The notes under the pieces: generated by a model
The model's input: the letters and a program-made list of their open reading frames with translations, nothing else
Databases searched by the model: none
Told to the model about the DNA's origin: nothing
Program-made: the position numbers and the translations under genes
Shown here: in pieces, positions 17,125 through 26,665 of the stretch
Layout of the letters: every line of letters begins with the position of its first letter
How positions within the stretch are numbered: the stretch's first letter is position 1
NCBI GenBank assembly: GCA_947451235.1
Contig: CANFZA010000010.1
Coordinates: 1-41,817, forward strand
Direction of reading: 5' to 3'
DNA from: Methylophilaceae bacterium
GTDB lineage: Bacteria; Pseudomonadota; Gammaproteobacteria; Burkholderiales; Methylophilaceae
DNA: 41,817 nucleotides

Positions 17125-17210
17125 GCTCGAGTTTAAGGGTAGAGTTCGTCGGCATGCTTTCTAATAATTCACGCTTGAGTTTAACGCATTCAAACACGCC
17201 TGATGAAATT

Positions 17211-19838
17211 CTACTTAACCGCCTTGGCCGATTTACTAGGACTAACATGCCAAATATTTTTAGCATATTCACCAATAGCACGATCGCTTGAAAACTTAGC
17301 CATATTAGCCACATTTAAAATGGCTAAATGCGTCCATTCATCCTGATTTTTGTACACGCTTGCCACTCGCTCTTGCGCTTCAATATAACTGGCGTAATCG
17401 GCCAACAATAGATATTGGTCGCCATTATTAAGTAAGTTATCGACAATGGCTTGATAGCGATTTGGCTCATCCACAGAGAAGAAACCGCTGGCTATCATGT
17501 CTAGCACTTCTTTTAATGCATGATTATTATTGTAATAATCACGTGGGTTATAGCCATTGGCTTTTGTTTCAGCCACTTGTGGTGTAGTTAGACCAAAAAT
17601 GAAGATATTTTCATCGCCAACTTCTTCTTTAATCTCAACGTTAGCGCCATCTAAAGTACCGATAGTAAGCGCACCGTTAAGCGCCATTTTCATGTTACCA
17701 GTACCGCTTGCCTCGGTGCCTGCAGTAGAAATTTGCTCAGATAAATCACTACCTGGGAATAAAATTTCGGCCGCTGATACTTCGTAGTTTGGGTAATACA
17801 CTACTTTTAGCTGATCGCCAACTGCTGGGTCGTTATTCACGATTTCAGCCACATCATTAATCAAACGGATAATTTGTTTCGCCATCCAATAACCAGGCGC
17901 AGCTTTACCACCAAAAATCACAGTACGTGGCGTAATGCCTTGCTCGCCGCTACGAATGCGGTTGTACAAAGTGATTACATGTAACACGTTAAGCAACTGA
18001 CGTTTGTACTCATGAATACGCTTGATTTGTACATCAAACAAGCTGTTAGTATTTAGTTTAATGCCCGTTAATCGCTCAATTTTAGCGGCTAATCTTGTTT
18101 TATTCACTAGCTTAACAGCCGCAAAAGCTTTTCTGAAGTCAGCATCATCGGCCAGTGGCGTAATTTTTTTGATTTCTGTCAGGTCTTTTTTGAAGCCAGC
18201 ACCAATTGCTTTTTCTAGCAAACTAGTTAATGCCGGATTGGCTTGATTCAACCAGCGACGTGGCGTAATACCGTTAGTCACATTGGTTAATTTGCCTGGA
18301 TAAATGCGGTTAAAGTCGGCGAATAAAGTTTGCTTTAATAACTCACTATGCAAAGCTGCAACGCCATTCACGGTATGGCTACCAACCACTGCCAAATGCG
18401 CCATGCGCACGCGGCGACCATGCGTTTCATCAATAATAGAAACGCGGGTTAATAAATCTGTGTCGGCAGGAAACTGGTGATGCACCATATTTAGAAACTC
18501 TTTGTTGATCTGGTAAATAATTTCCAAATGTCGCGGCAATAAGTTCTCAAATAATGCAACTGACCAAGTTTCTAATGCTTCTGGCATTAAAGTATGGTTG
18601 GTGTAAGCAAATATCTTACCGACTAAAGCCCAAGCCTGCGCCCATGGCAATTGATGATGATCAACTAACTGATACATCATTTCAGCCACGCCAATTGAAG
18701 GATGCGTATCGTTCAATTGAATCGCAATTTTGTCTGGTAAAACATCCCAGTCTGATAGCTTAGTGATGGGATGAGCGCTTAAAAAGCGACGTAAAATATC
18801 TTGAATAGAGGCTGAAACAAAGAAATATTGCTGTTTTAAGCGCAATTCTTTACCCAATACTGAAGCGTCATTTGGGTAAAGCACTTTGGAAATGTTTTCA
18901 GTTTCATTGCGCTCTTCAACGGCACGCTCGTAATTACCATCGTTAAAGTGGCGTAAATCAAACTCACGCGCCGCTTTGGCCGACCATAAACGCAACGTAT
19001 TCACCGTTTCTGTACCGTAACCTGGCACAGGCACGTCGTAAGCCATTGCCACCACATGCTCGGCATCTACCCAATGCTGAAACTCACCATCATCTGTGGG
19101 ATATTTAACAACGTGACCGTGAAATTTAATGTTATAGGTCGATTCTGGGCGCTGAAACTCCCAAATATTGCCGTAGCGTAACCAATTATCAGGATTTTCA
19201 ACTTGCTGACCATTTTCTATGGTTTGCTTGAACATGCCGTATTCATAGCGGATGCCATAACCTGCGGCTGGAATATCCATCGTCGCCATTGAATCTAAGA
19301 AGCAGGCAGCAAGACGACCTAAACCGCCATTACCTAAAGCCGCATCGGTTTCCATTTCAACGGTATTTTCTAAATCACGGCCTAATGAAGCTAAACCTTC
19401 TTTTAATTCATCTTTAATGCCCAAATTTAGTGCAGCATTACTCAACATACGCCCGATTAAGAACTCAAGTGATAGATAGTAAACGCGTTTCGGGTCATCA
19501 CGATAATAGGCATCGGCCGTTTTAATCCAGCGCTCAACCACGTGATCACGCACAGTATAACTAGCCGCATCATACCAATCTCTTGGTGTTGCGGCCTCGC
19601 TTGTTTTAAAGCTGGAAAATACCAAATGATTTTGTAATGCCTGATCAATCGGGCTAAGCTTAGGGGTTGCAGCCACGTTAGCCTTCGTTTTTTTCTTTGG
19701 TTTTTCTGCTAACGCACCATCAACCTGAGCTTTTTCAGCTTTTTTAATTGTTTTTTTTGTTGTGGTTTCGGTGCTTGTTTTTACAGACGTTTTACTAGGC
19801 GTTTTCACTGGAGTTTTCACTGGAATTTTCATGGTCAT
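17211..19838 (-). CDS. glgP: Glycogen/maltodextrin phosphorylase with Lys/Thr-rich N-terminal tail
   Basis: 875-residue GT35 phosphorylase. The catalytic core starts near residue 65 ('QNHLVFSSFKTSEAATPRDWY'), continues with 'VYYLSLEFLIGRML', 'LGNGGLGRLAACFLDSMA', 'QLNDTHPSIGVAEMMYQLVD' and ends with the PLP-binding 'EASGTGNMKMALNGALTIGT'. It releases glucose-1-phosphate from alpha-1,4-glucan. Family members are ~800-830 residues; the excess is the first ~58 residues, a low-complexity tail built from KTP/KTS repeats ('VKTPVKTPSKTSVKTSTE') then 'KKTIKKAEKA', reminiscent of histone-H1-like tails. Two close in-frame ATGs (19838 and 19832) are possible. No other glycogen gene is adjacent. Confidence 0.93.
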   Translation of the reverse strand: MTMKIPVKTPVKTPSKTSVKTSTETTTKKTIKKAEKAQVDGALAEKPKKKTKANVAATPKLSPIDQALQNHLVFSSFKTSEAATPRDWYDAASYTVRDHVVERWIKTADAYYRDDPKRVYYLSLEFLIGRMLSNAALNLGIKDELKEGLASLGRDLENTVEMETDAALGNGGLGRLAACFLDSMATMDIPAAGYGIRYEYGMFKQTIENGQQVENPDNWLRYGNIWEFQRPESTYNIKFHGHVVKYPTDDGEFQHWVDAEHVVAMAYDVPVPGYGTETVNTLRLWSAKAAREFDLRHFNDGNYERAVEERNETENISKVLYPNDASVLGKELRLKQQYFFVSASIQDILRRFLSAHPITKLSDWDVLPDKIAIQLNDTHPSIGVAEMMYQLVDHHQLPWAQAWALVGKIFAYTNHTLMPEALETWSVALFENLLPRHLEIIYQINKEFLNMVHHQFPADTDLLTRVSIIDETHGRRVRMAHLAVVGSHTVNGVAALHSELLKQTLFADFNRIYPGKLTNVTNGITPRRWLNQANPALTSLLEKAIGAGFKKDLTEIKKITPLADDADFRKAFAAVKLVNKTRLAAKIERLTGIKLNTNSLFDVQIKRIHEYKRQLLNVLHVITLYNRIRSGEQGITPRTVIFGGKAAPGYWMAKQIIRLINDVAEIVNNDPAVGDQLKVVYYPNYEVSAAEILFPGSDLSEQISTAGTEASGTGNMKMALNGALTIGTLDGANVEIKEEVGDENIFIFGLTTPQVAETKANGYNPRDYYNNNHALKEVLDMIASGFFSVDEPNRYQAIVDNLLNNGDQYLLLADYASYIEAQERVASVYKNQDEWTHLAILNVANMAKFSSDRAIGEYAKNIWHVSPSKSAKAVK

Positions 19839-20000
19839 CTTTGTTTACAAATTTAATTGGATATCACAGTTGATATTCTAGCAAAAATTATACCCACTTA
19901 CGAATTACGGATTTATTACCAGTTTTTAAAATAGATACAATTGACAATATATTGACTAACTTACAAGAATAAAAATGGCTTAGCTCCAACTAAATAGCGC

Positions 20001-23000
20001 TTAGCTAGCTGCAGTTTCTAAAAACTCTTCGAATCGCTCTGCCGTAATTGGTTTGCTGTAATAGTAGCCCTGTGCCTCATCACAACCCTGCTCACGTAAG
20101 TAGTTAAGTTGCTCTTTAGTTTCCACGCCCTCTGCAATCGTTTGCAAACCAAGGCTACGTGCCATGCTGATAATGGCACTTACAATGGCCTTGTCTTCTG
20201 GATCTGTACTGATATCACGCACAAAAGACTGGTCTATTTTCAGCTTGTAAACCTTAAATTTTTTAAGATAGCTTAGTGATGAGTAGCCCGTGCCAAAGTC
20301 ATCTATCGACATCCGAACACCAAGCTCATGCAATTTATCCATCACCGCGATAGCGCCTATTGGGTCATGCATGGCCACACCTTCAGTGAGTTCTAACTCA
20401 AGGAATTCTGGTGCGAGCTCAAACTCATTGAGAATACGCGTCACCATATCAGGCAAATCCGGATTGCGAAACTGCATTGCGGATAGGTTTACTGCCATAA
20501 TTAACGGGCTGTTGCCAGCATCCATCCATGCTTTTGCCTGTATAACGGCCTCGCGCAACACCCATTCTCCAATAGACTGTATCAAGCCAGAGTCTTCCGC
20601 TATCGGAATAAACTCTGCCGGTGATATCGCGCCAAGTTCAGGATGATGCCAGCGCAACAGCGCTTCAACGCCAATCGTGCAGTTGGTATGCATCGATAAC
20701 TGTGGCTGATAATGCAGGCTGAATTGCTTGAGCTCTAAGGCATGACGTAGCGCAGTCATTAATTGTAGGTTACGCACTGACGTGGCCTGCATTTCAGCAG
20801 TAAAAAAACGATAGCTATTGCGGCCTTCTTGTTTTGCACGATACATCGCAGTATCCGCTTTTTGCGAGAGCCTTTCTAAATCAGCACCATCTTCAGGATA
20901 AAGTGCGACACCAATAGAACCTGTCACGGTAAGCTCGTAAGGGGAAATTTGATAAGGTTTAGCCATCACACTAAGTAACTTCTGCGACACATTTGCCGCT
21001 CCATGTGCGTCCGTACCAGGCAAGATTAGAATAAACTCATCACCACCTAAGCGCGACAAGGTATCTTCTTCTCGCAACATCGATTGCAGTCTGCGGGCTA
21101 ACTCTTTCAATAAAACATCGCCAACGCTATGACCAAGCGTGTCGTTAATATCTTTAAAATGGTCAAGATCAAGAAATATAACTGCTAATTTTCCATTATT
21201 GCGCTTCACTAAACTCAGTGCATATTTAAAATGATCTTGTAGCAAACTTCTGTTAGGTAGACCTGTAAGCGTATCAAAATGTGCAAGCCGCTGAATTTGG
21301 TTTTCAGATTCTCTGCGCTCGGTAATATCACGAATGAATGAGCTAAAAAAGACATTATCCCCACGGCGAATTTGTGCAATAGACATTTCTACCGGGAACT
21401 CTGTACCGTCACTGCGCAGAGCATCGAGTTCAACACGACGTCCTGTTACTTTTGACTGATGGGTTGCGAGCACGCGTTGCATGCCTTCTTTATGCGCCTC
21501 TCGGCTTCTAGCAGGCACTATGAGTTCAGATAAGGTTCGCCCTAAAACATCTTCACGGGCATAGCCAAACATGCTTGATGCCGCAGCATTCCAAGCTATT
21601 ACGTTACCCTCAGCATCCATATTAATAATAGCATCTATGGAATTCTCTAGCACTAGCCTAGCGCACTCCTCGCTTTCAAGTAATTTATCCTTAAACTCTA
21701 CACGTTCAAGTTCAATTTGAAAGTTATCTAGTGCAAAGTCGATATCAGTGCACATTTCCAACAACAGACTTCTGCCAGCTTCATCAAAAATACTTTTGTC
21801 ATTAGCGTATAGATTAAAGGTACCAATCACTTTGCCATTACAGTGTAACGGCAAAGAAACAGAGGCGCCCCACCCAAACTTTTCACCCAATTTATGCCAA
21901 GGCTCTGTGGCAGGATCATTTTGAAAATCAGGACACCAGAATGCAACGTCTTCTCGAAACGCGGTACCGCTAGGGCCACGTCCATTTAGCGCATTACCAT
22001 CCACCGAAATTTCAATTTGATCTAAATATTCAACACCAGCGCCATAAAATGCAACTGGCTTTATTAACTGACTAGCCCCGTCAAACAATCCTATCCAAAC
22101 CATCTTCATGCCGCCAAAAATTACTGCATCCTGACAGATTTTAGGAAACAACTCCTCAGCACTAACACAGCGCACAATCGCCTGATTACATTGGCTCAAG
22201 ACCTCGTAAAGTTGAGCTTGCCTATGATTTCTATCTTCGGCTATCTGCCGGTCCGCATCAATTTTAGCCAGCTTAATTTGCGTTTCAGATAACCAACCCA
22301 TCACACTATTCTCCATGCCAGATCTGACAGGAATGGTAGATGAGAAGTTACCACTGCCAATTTTTGCGATATTGGTATAGAGCACATCAACCGAGCCGCC
22401 TAAGATTGCATTCAAAGCCCGATATGAACGTAATAGCATATAGACGAATAGTAAGCCCAATAAGATGACGGCAATTCGTAAGACAAAAGCAAAGCGCTCA
22501 GCATAATGCACCTCACTCAAGGTACGTTTATTCACCATATTGTAGAAATCACTGAGCGGTCGCATAATCCCAGCCTTAGCATGATGGTAGCTAGCATCGT
22601 TTAGCATCATGCTAGCCTTCGCGCGATTAATTGCCGTGGCGGTACTGGAGTCGTTTGAGTCCACTAATTTAATCGCCGCAAATTCGGTACCTGTGAGCAG
22701 ATCAGAATTCAACTTGGCCTCAGACAACCAAGCAAATTCGGCCTCAGTAAAGCCGGTCTGCTTCATCAGTGTTAATAGTGGTATTTTTTTGCCGTTAGTT
22801 CTTGGCCTAATATCATCGTCTAATACTAGATCCCAATAAATATCATTGTATGCCACTGGTCGCGGTGCCTTGCCATCACGTATATCTAAAATTTCTTGGT
22901 AGTGTTTTTTATAAAGGGGATTGCCATTCACAACATAGGCTTGAATCATGCGAGTGAGATCGTCAGATGATTGACGCAATTCGTCTGCCAATAGATAGGA

Positions 23001-23141
23001 GTTAATTCTTAGCTCATTGGCACGGTCTATTTGCTTTTCTGCTTGTATGTAAGCAATAAAGACCGCGCAAAAAGTAAGCGCTACCGCTAGCGTTAGCCAG
23101 AAGCTTCTTGAGCTACGCAACAACTTCAGACTGGTAATCAC
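20001..23141 (-). CDS. Membrane c-di-GMP enzyme: sensor-GAF-PAS-GGDEF-EAL
   Basis: 1046 residues with a GTG start (AAGAGAG upstream). Order: TM1 ~14-33, periplasmic region ~34-218, TM2 ~219-238, HAMP-like linker, GAF ~310-475, PAS ~490-600 ('DAIINMDAEGNVIAWNAAASSMFG' and 'FIRDITERRESE'), GGDEF ~610-775, EAL ~790-1040. The cyclase signature RLGGDEF is intact, preceded by a product-inhibition I-site RxxD (REED). The phosphodiesterase motif is intact (EALLRW, 'MSIDDFGTGYSSL', 'KIDQSFVRDI'). Both activities are therefore possible, with one probably dominant. The signal sensed is unknown. Monocistronic; a 402-bp gap separates it from htpG. Confidence 0.92.
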   Translation of the reverse strand: MITSLKLLRSSRSFWLTLAVALTFCAVFIAYIQAEKQIDRANELRINSYLLADELRQSSDDLTRMIQAYVVNGNPLYKKHYQEILDIRDGKAPRPVAYNDIYWDLVLDDDIRPRTNGKKIPLLTLMKQTGFTEAEFAWLSEAKLNSDLLTGTEFAAIKLVDSNDSSTATAINRAKASMMLNDASYHHAKAGIMRPLSDFYNMVNKRTLSEVHYAERFAFVLRIAVILLGLLFVYMLLRSYRALNAILGGSVDVLYTNIAKIGSGNFSSTIPVRSGMENSVMGWLSETQIKLAKIDADRQIAEDRNHRQAQLYEVLSQCNQAIVRCVSAEELFPKICQDAVIFGGMKMVWIGLFDGASQLIKPVAFYGAGVEYLDQIEISVDGNALNGRGPSGTAFREDVAFWCPDFQNDPATEPWHKLGEKFGWGASVSLPLHCNGKVIGTFNLYANDKSIFDEAGRSLLLEMCTDIDFALDNFQIELERVEFKDKLLESEECARLVLENSIDAIINMDAEGNVIAWNAAASSMFGYAREDVLGRTLSELIVPARSREAHKEGMQRVLATHQSKVTGRRVELDALRSDGTEFPVEMSIAQIRRGDNVFFSSFIRDITERRESENQIQRLAHFDTLTGLPNRSLLQDHFKYALSLVKRNNGKLAVIFLDLDHFKDINDTLGHSVGDVLLKELARRLQSMLREEDTLSRLGGDEFILILPGTDAHGAANVSQKLLSVMAKPYQISPYELTVTGSIGVALYPEDGADLERLSQKADTAMYRAKQEGRNSYRFFTAEMQATSVRNLQLMTALRHALELKQFSLHYQPQLSMHTNCTIGVEALLRWHHPELGAISPAEFIPIAEDSGLIQSIGEWVLREAVIQAKAWMDAGNSPLIMAVNLSAMQFRNPDLPDMVTRILNEFELAPEFLELELTEGVAMHDPIGAIAVMDKLHELGVRMSIDDFGTGYSSLSYLKKFKVYKLKIDQSFVRDISTDPEDKAIVSAIISMARSLGLQTIAEGVETKEQLNYLREQGCDEAQGYYYSKPITAERFEEFLETAAS

Positions 23142-23543
23142 TTTCTCTCTTACACCTTAATGAATGCGCACAATTTGCTTGATATACATATGATGCTGTT
23201 GCAGCGAATCTACTTTTTTGAAGATAACACTAATGTCATAAAACATTATCGGAATGAAACATTACACGAATTTTGACACAAGGTTGTGCCGATTAAATGC
23301 AATCGCATGGCTTAAGTTTGAAATTGTTTAAGGATAATTATTTTACAAAATGAGAATTTACACTGAAATTCAAACTCGCACAATTTATAAAATTTAGGGC
23401 CATCTTGAATCGCCTATCTATAACGCAGACTTACACAGCGACAACAAAAAAGCGCGACTTTAATCAGTCGCGCTTTTTTAATTACAGCTAAAACTTAATA
23501 TTTACAAATAATCAAATACTAGAGAATCTGTAAAATTAAAAAA
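23142..23543. other. Intergenic region, GGDEF-EAL upstream / htpG downstream
   Basis: A 402-bp gap with no convincing ORF. It holds the htpG terminator (23446-23479) and, nearer 23141, the presumed AT-rich promoter region of the GGDEF-EAL gene. I could not pick a clear promoter. Confidence 0.6.
23446..23479 (-). terminator. Rho-independent terminator of htpG
   Basis: Perfect inverted repeat AAAAAAGCGCGACT / AGTCGCGCTTTTTT with a 6-nt loop. On the minus strand the GC-rich stem (GCGCGACT) is followed by six T, ~65 bp downstream of the htpG stop. It is symmetric, so it would also terminate plus-strand transcription. Confidence 0.9.
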
Positions 23544-25487
23544 CTATTCACTAATCAAACTATTCATACGCTTAACAAAACTTGCTGGGTCATCCAAGGT
23601 ACCGCCTTCAGCCAGCAATGCTTGATCAAACAACACCAGCGCTAAATCACTAAACACTGCATCGGTAGCTTCATTTTCAAGACGTTTCACTAGCTTGTGC
23701 GCAGGATTAATTTCTAAAATAGGCTTAGCTTCTGGAGCACTTTGGCCAGCAGCTTTTAGCATACGCGCTAAGTTGCCTGATAAATCTTGCGCATCACTCA
23801 CTAAACACGCTGGTGAATCAGTTAAGCGATGCGTCACGCGTACATCTTTCACTTGCTCACCTAGCGTTTGTTTAATGCGTTCTACCAATGTTTTAGCTTC
23901 TTCTTCAATTTTCTTCTGAATTTCTTTTTCAGTTTCAGATTCAAGCTTGCCTAAATCCAAATCACCCTTGGCGATAGACTGTAATTTCTTACCCTCAAAT
24001 TCAGTCAAACTGCTCATTAGCCATTCGTCTACGCGGTCAGACATTAATAAAACTTCTATGCCTTTTTTGCGGAAAATCTCCAAATGTGGGCTGTGTTGCG
24101 CTGCGGCAAAACTATCGGCGGTAATGTAATAAATCACCTCTTGCTCAGCTTGCATGCGCGCAATATAGTCTTTTAACGAAACCTCTTGCGCCGTAGTATC
24201 GGCCTTGGTTGAAGCAAATCTTAACAAGCCGGCAATTTTGTCTTTATTGGCAAAATCTTCGCCCGGGCCTTCTTTTAACACACGGCCAAATTCCGCATAG
24301 AATTTTGTGTAATCTTCAGGCTTATTTTCAGCCATGTCTTCTAATAGACTCAACACTTTTTTCACAGAACCGGCTTTAATCGCATCGACATCACGGCTAG
24401 ATTGCAAAATCTCGCGTGAAACGTTTAGCGGTAAATCAGACGTATCAATCACACCACGGACAAAACGCAGATATTGCGGCATCAACTTTTCAGCATCTTC
24501 CATAATAAACACGCGTTTTACATACAATTTAATGCCATGACGGCGCTCGCGGTCGTACAAATCAAACGGCGCTTTGCTTGGAATATAAAGTAGAGAAATA
24601 TACTCTTGCTTGCCTTCTACACGGCTATGCGAATACCCCAGCGGGTTTTCAAAGTCATGTGAAACGTGTTTGTAAAACTCTTGATATTCTTCTTCAGTAA
24701 TGTCATTTTTGTTGCGCGCCCACAAAGCCGATGCTTTATTAACCGTTTCATCTTCGTCGGTGGCTACTTCAGCGCCATCTTTCCACTCGCTTTTTTTCAT
24801 GACGATAGGCAAAGTAATATGGTCTGAATACTTGCGAATAATGGTTTTAAGTTTCCAATCGCCTAAAAACTCATCTTCATCGGCACGTAAATGTAAAACC
24901 ACTTCGGTACCGCGCGTGGCTTTATCTGTGGCTTCCAGCGTAAAGTCGCCCTCACCGGCTGATTCCCAACGAATGGCTTCTGTCGCACCGGCGCGACGCG
25001 TGGTTAGCGTAACTTTATCGGCAATAATAAAGGCAGAATAAAAGCCCACGCCAAATTGGCCAATCAAGTTAGCGTCTTTGGCTTGGTCGCCAGAAAGCGC
25101 GTTAAAAAACTCTTTAGTGCCAGATTTAGCAATCGTACCGATATTCGCAATCACTTCATCACGGCTCATACCAATGCCGTTATCTGAAATAGTCACGGTG
25201 CGCGCGTCTTTATCAAAAGAAACGCGAATCTTTAATTCGCTATCGTTATCATACAAAGCGCCATTGGCTAAGGCTTCAAAGCGTAATTTATCCGCGGCAT
25301 CTGAAGCGTTAGAAATCAACTCGCGCAATACAATTTCTTTATTGCTATATAAAGAATGAATCATTAATTGTAAAAGCTGCTTCACTTCAGCCTGAAAGGC
25401 CATTGATTCTTTTGGATGAGTCTCTGGTGCTGAATTTTCTGCCGGTTGTTCTGCTATTGGGCTATTGTTATCTGTTTGGGTTGCCAT
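23544..25487 (-). CDS. htpG: Molecular chaperone HtpG (Hsp90)
   Basis: The start is the ATG at 25487 (MATQTDNN), with AGGA seven bases upstream; the track's TTG at 25550 lies in the promoter. The product has 647 residues. GHKL ATPase N-domain with '[21 protein letters not shown]', '[12 protein letters not shown]' and '[16 protein letters not shown]'; middle domain with '[19 protein letters not shown]'; C-terminal dimerisation domain to '[11 protein letters not shown]'. It is an ATP-dependent cytosolic chaperone that works with DnaK. The N-terminus carries a ~25-residue Asn/Pro/Glu-rich extension before the conserved '[13 protein letters not shown]'. A sigma-32-like promoter precedes it and a strong terminator follows, so it is a heat-shock monocistron. 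Confidence 0.96.
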   Translation of the reverse strand: MATQTDNNSPIAEQPAENSAPETHPKESMAFQAEVKQLLQLMIHSLYSNKEIVLRELISNASDAADKLRFEALANGALYDNDSELKIRVSFDKDARTVTISDNGIGMSRDEVIANIGTIAKSGTKEFFNALSGDQAKDANLIGQFGVGFYSAFIIADKVTLTTRRAGATEAIRWESAGEGDFTLEATDKATRGTEVVLHLRADEDEFLGDWKLKTIIRKYSDHITLPIVMKKSEWKDGAEVATDEDETVNKASALWARNKNDITEEEYQEFYKHVSHDFENPLGYSHSRVEGKQEYISLLYIPSKAPFDLYDRERRHGIKLYVKRVFIMEDAEKLMPQYLRFVRGVIDTSDLPLNVSREILQSSRDVDAIKAGSVKKVLSLLEDMAENKPEDYTKFYAEFGRVLKEGPGEDFANKDKIAGLLRFASTKADTTAQEVSLKDYIARMQAEQEVIYYITADSFAAAQHSPHLEIFRKKGIEVLLMSDRVDEWLMSSLTEFEGKKLQSIAKGDLDLGKLESETEKEIQKKIEEEAKTLVERIKQTLGEQVKDVRVTHRLTDSPACLVSDAQDLSGNLARMLKAAGQSAPEAKPILEINPAHKLVKRLENEATDAVFSDLALVLFDQALLAEGGTLDDPASFVKRMNSLISE

Positions 25488-25522
25488 CTTAAAATCCTGA
25501 GTTAATTGTAAACACTTAATGT

Positions 25523-25551
25523 TAATGTGGCTTAGGCAGGCAAGTTTCAAG
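25523..25551 (-). promoter_or_regulatory. Sigma-32 (RpoH) type heat-shock promoter of htpG
   Basis: On the minus strand CTTGAAA (25545-25551) is followed after 14 bp by CCACATTA (25523-25530), close to the RpoH consensus CTTGAAA-N(11-16)-CCCCATNT. It lies ~36 bp upstream of the htpG ATG. The -35 also forms one arm of a 7-bp palindrome (tttcaag-tcgcgg-cttgaaa, 25545-25564). Confidence 0.75.
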
Positions 25552-25657
25552 TCGCGGCTTGAAATTAGGCTTAATTGGGAGTATTAAAAATACGCACTTC
25601 ACAATTAAAAGTGTTGGATTTTAATCAATTAGTACTGTAATTGTTTAAGGTATATAT

Positions 25658-26665
25658 CTAACCCCTTAAATAATTCAGCGTTTTAGCCAAAATGTGTTCA
25701 GGAGAGACATCCATACACGCGAAATTTAAGTTTTCTACGCAGTAGTTTTGATAACAATACTGACAGCCCTGCACCTTGTCCACCACTAGCTCGGCACCAA
25801 AAATACTGGGTGGCAGAGCCCCTGGTATCATCAAAGAAGGGCAACCTACTAATTTCGCCAACCACTGCGTTGAAGTAGCAACAGTGATGAGCAAATCCGT
25901 CGATCTTAATCGGCTAAGCGTTGTTTGCATACTAACGCTACCATCAAACTGACTCCATACAAAAAAACCAGCCTGCTCAAGCATCTGCTGCAGTTCCAGG
26001 CCTCTTAAATATTGCTTGCTTGGCTTGCTACCAACAAATGATATCGCTACTATTTTTTTGCCTGCTGCCTGCAGCCTGAAGTTAACATCCGCCTCTATCG
26101 CAAGTGAAATATCAACTTCATCCTGATAACCGCAGCAGTGTTGAAGATAAAACTCGGGGTAAGAAGTTGCATTAGCGTATTTTTCCCACCATGGAATGGT
26201 CCAATCCATCATATGTGGGAAGGTGCTGTCTAAGTAAATACTAGGATTTTCAAAATAAGCTTGGGACAACGAGCCGCTTTTAATCATTTGAAACAAGGTA
26301 TCAATAGAACTTTTGATGAAATTACCTTGGACATTTAAACCGGAATCCTTCAGAACGCGCGTTAAGAAGCATGGCATAAACCAGGTATCAATATTGACAA
26401 TCAAGTCGTAGTGCTGAGAAACAATCGTATCGGCAACCCCAATGAAACTTAATGCAGCTTCATTAAAGTCGCCAGGCCACTGCTCTGGTGCAACGGCAAG
26501 AACCGCATTGACTTGCGGCACCAAAGTCATTAGCTCTACACCAACACCATAAGTCAGTACATCGATACTTGAATTTGCGTGTTGCCGCTGAATTATTTTA
26601 ACCGCAGGAATAAGGATTGAGGCTACATCGCCAAGCCCCATCATTCGAATCACTAGTATTTTCAA
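25658..26665 (-). CDS. Glycosyltransferase family 9 (heptosyltransferase-like) protein
   Basis: 335 residues. The N-terminus 'MKILVIRMMGLGDVASILIP' is the ADP-heptose:LPS heptosyltransferase signature, which supports the TTG start (AGGTAATTTAA upstream). A second Rossmann half begins near 'KKIVAISFVGSKPSKQYLRG', and 'LLITVATSTQWLAKLVGCPSLMIPG' matches the donor-binding part of GT9 enzymes. The C-terminus has a Cys cluster (GCQYCYQNYC...FACM) seen in a subset of GT9 proteins that also ends 'SPEHIL'. The canonical acceptor is LPS core or another surface glycan; the sugar donor cannot be told. No LPS genes are adjacent, so it is an orphan. Sequence is divergent from WaaC/WaaF. Confidence 0.75.
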   Translation of the reverse strand: MKILVIRMMGLGDVASILIPAVKIIQRQHANSSIDVLTYGVGVELMTLVPQVNAVLAVAPEQWPGDFNEAALSFIGVADTIVSQHYDLIVNIDTWFMPCFLTRVLKDSGLNVQGNFIKSSIDTLFQMIKSGSLSQAYFENPSIYLDSTFPHMMDWTIPWWEKYANATSYPEFYLQHCCGYQDEVDISLAIEADVNFRLQAAGKKIVAISFVGSKPSKQYLRGLELQQMLEQAGFFVWSQFDGSVSMQTTLSRLRSTDLLITVATSTQWLAKLVGCPSLMIPGALPPSIFGAELVVDKVQGCQYCYQNYCVENLNFACMDVSPEHILAKTLNYLRG

